This document shows, piece after piece, positions 6,348-7,875 of a stretch of DNA of 7,875 nt. The stretch covers positions 1 to 7,875 of the forward strand of contig CAZPMK010000050.1 of NCBI GenBank assembly GCA_964587915.1. The letters are read 5' to 3'. The notes under the pieces were generated by a model. The model ran no database searches and was not told the origin of the DNA. It saw only the letters and a program-made list of their open reading frames with translations. Position numbers and translations under genes: made by a program. Position 1 is the stretch's first letter. Each line of letters starts with the position of its first letter. Source of the stretch: CAG-177 sp964587915. Its GTDB lineage: Bacteria; Bacillota; Clostridia; Oscillospirales; Acutalibacteraceae.

Positions 6348-6377
6348 TTTACTTAATACATATATTTGTGGTATAAT
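6348..6377 (+). promoter_or_regulatory. Predicted promoter P1 of the fucosidase gene
   Basis: A perfect -10 TATAAT is at 6372-6377. The best -35 is TTTACT at 6348-6353, an 18-base spacing with four of six consensus bases. Transcription would start at about A6384, which places the inverted repeat at 6385-6421 at the very 5' end of the mRNA. It is divergent from the recA promoter, with about 38 bases between the two -35 elements. Confidence 0.6.
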
Positions 6378-6384
6378 AATCTCA

Positions 6385-6421
6385 CGAAACACAGCCAAAA
6401 TCAGAGCTTTTGTGTGTTTCG
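6385..6421 (+). repeat. Inverted repeat / hairpin at the predicted 5' end of the fucosidase mRNA
   Basis: CGAAACACA (6385-6393) and TGTGTTTCG (6413-6421) are perfect inverted copies. The pairing continues inward with CAAAA (6396-6400) and TTTTG (6408-6412) after a GC bulge, leaving a seven-base loop, so 14 base pairs in total. It begins one base after the predicted P1 start and lies upstream of P2. It is not followed directly by a T run, so it is not a standard terminator. It could be an operator for a sugar-responsive repressor or an mRNA-stabilising 5' hairpin; the sequence does not decide. Confidence 0.75.
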
Positions 6422-6428
6422 GAGAACA

Positions 6429-6456
6429 TTGTATCATAAATTTTTTTAGGTATAAT
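6429..6456 (+). promoter_or_regulatory. Possible second promoter P2 of the fucosidase gene
   Basis: A second perfect TATAAT is at 6451-6456, with a weak -35 candidate TTGTAT at 6429-6434 (16-base spacer). It would start transcription near 6463, about 25 bases before the start codon and downstream of the inverted repeat. The poor -35 makes this less certain than P1; it may be a chance match in AT-rich DNA. Confidence 0.4.
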
Positions 6457-6487
6457 TCCGACATAAAGAATCGAAAAGGAGCTTCCT

Positions 6488-7831
6488 ATGAAGGATTTTA
6501 TCAAGCAAGCGGCTCATGTTAAGCCGAATGCCAATCAATTGCGTATGCTTACGGAAACACCGTTTTATGCCTTCGTTCATTTCGGTCCGAACACATCCAC
6601 GGGTCTTGAATGGGGAAACGGAACGGAAGATCCCTGCGTATTCAACCCCTGTGAGCTTGACTGTGACTCATGGTGTGAAGCCTTTAAGAGTGCGGGGATG
6701 ACGGGCGTTGTTCTCACGGCGAAGCATCACGACGGCTTTTGTCTTTGGCAGAGTAAATATACGGAGCACTGCATGAAAAACAGCCCCTACAAGGACGGCA
6801 AGGGTGATGTTGTCCGCGAGCTTTCCGAGGCATGCCGCCGTCACGGGCTGAAATTCGGCTTCTATCTCTCCCCTTGGGACAGAAATTCAAAGCTGTACGG
6901 CACTCCCGAATATAATGTATATTATAAGAACCAATTGACCGAGCTCCTTACGGGCTACGGTGAAATTTTCTATGTTTGGTTTGACGGTGCTTGCGGCGAA
7001 GGTCCCAACGGTAAAAAACAGGAATATGATTTCGACGGATATTTTGAGCTTATCGAAAAATACCAGCCCAATGCCGCCATATTCAACGACAGAGGAAATA
7101 TCCGTTGGTGCGGAAACGAAGCGGGCGACACACGTTACGCCGAGTGGTCGGTAGTTCCGAGTGAGCTTTGCCCGTACTGCGAAATTCAAACGAAGCCCGG
7201 TCCGTTTGCGGGCGAGCTTTCATATATGTATAACACAAACGAAAACATCGGTGCTCTTAGCAATATAATGTATTCAAAGGGACTTGTTTTTGCACCGTCC
7301 GAGGTTGATATGTCCATTCGTCCGGGCTGGTTCTATCATCCCGAAGAAGAACCGCATTCGCTCGACAGACTCTTTGATACATACATTCGTACCGTCGGCG
7401 GAAATACGACATTCAATTTGAACGTCCCTCCCATGCCCAACGGCAAGCTCGACACAAGAGATATCGAACGCCTTTCTCAGCTCGGAGACAAAATCAAGCG
7501 GTCCTTCGGTCATAATCTTGCCGAAGGAAAAGAGGTTACACACTCCCCCTGCGGTGAAAGCGACACTCAGCAGATTATTGATATTGACCTCAAAGAAAAG
7601 ACGAAGGTGAATTACCTTGTGCTTTGCGAGAACATTGCACAGGGTCAGCGGGTTGAAAATTTCTTTGTCCAAAAGCTCAATGAATACGGTCTTTGGGATA
7701 ACGTCTTTGAGGGTACGACAATCGGCTTTAAGCGTATCATTCCTCTCAACGGAACGGAAACCGAAAAGCTGAGAGTATTCATTGTTTCCTCAAGAGATAC
7801 ACCGGATATCTCGGAAATATCGGTGTATTGA
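6488..7831 (+). CDS. Alpha-L-fucosidase, glycoside hydrolase family 29 (GH29-B-like)
   Basis: GH29 enzymes release alpha-L-fucose from oligosaccharides with retention of configuration. The 447-residue product has the catalytic barrel at about 1-335: FVHFGPNTSTGLEWGNG at 29-45, LTAKHHDGFCLW at 76-87, FGFYLSPWDR near 123-132, and the nucleophile D166 in VWFDGACGEG. E211 in RWCGNEAG lies 45 residues later and matches the acid/base position of GH29-B enzymes, which prefer alpha-1,3/1,4 linkages on branched glycans. The SIRPGWFYH block (276-284) is also typical. Residues 340-447 are probably a C-terminal beta-sandwich. There is no signal peptide and there are 13 cysteines, so it is probably cytoplasmic, acting on imported oligosaccharides. 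The ATG has AAGGAG (6476-6481) six bases upstream. No transporter or other sugar gene is within the window. Substrate specificity is inference. Confidence 0.9.
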   Translation: MKDFIKQAAHVKPNANQLRMLTETPFYAFVHFGPNTSTGLEWGNGTEDPCVFNPCELDCDSWCEAFKSAGMTGVVLTAKHHDGFCLWQSKYTEHCMKNSPYKDGKGDVVRELSEACRRHGLKFGFYLSPWDRNSKLYGTPEYNVYYKNQLTELLTGYGEIFYVWFDGACGEGPNGKKQEYDFDGYFELIEKYQPNAAIFNDRGNIRWCGNEAGDTRYAEWSVVPSELCPYCEIQTKPGPFAGELSYMYNTNENIGALSNIMYSKGLVFAPSEVDMSIRPGWFYHPEEEPHSLDRLFDTYIRTVGGNTTFNLNVPPMPNGKLDTRDIERLSQLGDKIKRSFGHNLAEGKEVTHSPCGESDTQQIIDIDLKEKTKVNYLVLCENIAQGQRVENFFVQKLNEYGLWDNVFEGTTIGFKRIIPLNGTETEKLRVFIVSSRDTPDISEISVY

Positions 7832-7875
7832 CAATCCGAACCGTTCATGCCATAATAAGCAAAAAAACAAATATT

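Noticed and set aside
6413..6428. Possible catabolite-responsive element (CcpA site) before the fucosidase gene
   Set aside because: The TGTGTTTCGGAGAACA stretch has the central CG out of register and lacks the conserved A positions.
6424..6435. Second LexA-like site GAACATTGTATC upstream of the fucosidase gene
   Set aside because: Only the GAAC half matches; the GTTC half is absent.
6477..6487. Small hairpin AGGA/TCCT that could hide the fucosidase ribosome binding site
   Set aside because: Four base pairs with a three-base loop is too weak to matter without further evidence.
7832..7875. Terminator after the fucosidase gene
   Set aside because: The 44 bases contain an A run but no stem on the plus strand; any terminator lies beyond the window.

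Overview
The window looks like chromosomal housekeeping DNA from a low-to-moderate GC Firmicute, most likely a gut-type member of the class Clostridia. The evidence is strong GGAGG-type ribosome binding sites throughout, sigma-A-like promoters, a T-box riboswitch in front of cysteine genes, a DinR/LexA-type SOS box at recA, and a GH29 alpha-fucosidase. The taxonomic placement is inference; no rRNA or other marker is present.

Layout, left to right. Bases 1-98 (minus) are the first 32 codons of rpsB (ribosomal protein S2), which runs off the window. Bases 99-251 hold its promoter and a structured leader. Bases 300-1691 (minus) are cysS and 1704-2324 (minus) are cysE, 12 bases apart. Bases 2338-2591 are a tRNA-Cys T-box leader for cysE-cysS, ending in an intrinsic terminator; its promoter (2598-2626) overlaps the end of the upstream gene. 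Bases 2610-6236 (minus) hold a tightly packed cluster transcribed in the order recA, recX, rimO, pgsA, with overlaps or a 10-base gap between genes. Bases 6237-6487 are a divergent intergenic region with the recA promoter and LexA box on one side and two possible promoters plus a strong inverted repeat on the other. Bases 6488-7831 (plus) encode a cytoplasmic GH29 alpha-L-fucosidase. The last 44 bases hold nothing I can support.

How the genes work together. recA and recX form a recombinase and modulator pair, probably induced in the SOS response; rimO (methylthiolation of ribosomal protein S12) and pgsA (phosphatidylglycerol synthesis) should be carried on the same transcript. cysE makes O-acetylserine, the precursor of cysteine, and cysS charges tRNA-Cys; the T-box ties both to uncharged tRNA-Cys. 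The fucosidase appears functionally unrelated to its neighbours and is the only gene on the plus strand.

I see no mobile element, CRISPR array, tRNA or rRNA gene. The region is mainly conserved core genome. The points most worth checking are the regulatory RNAs (the rpsB leader and the T-box), the arrangement of the recA operon, and the hairpin at the predicted 5' end of the fucosidase transcript.
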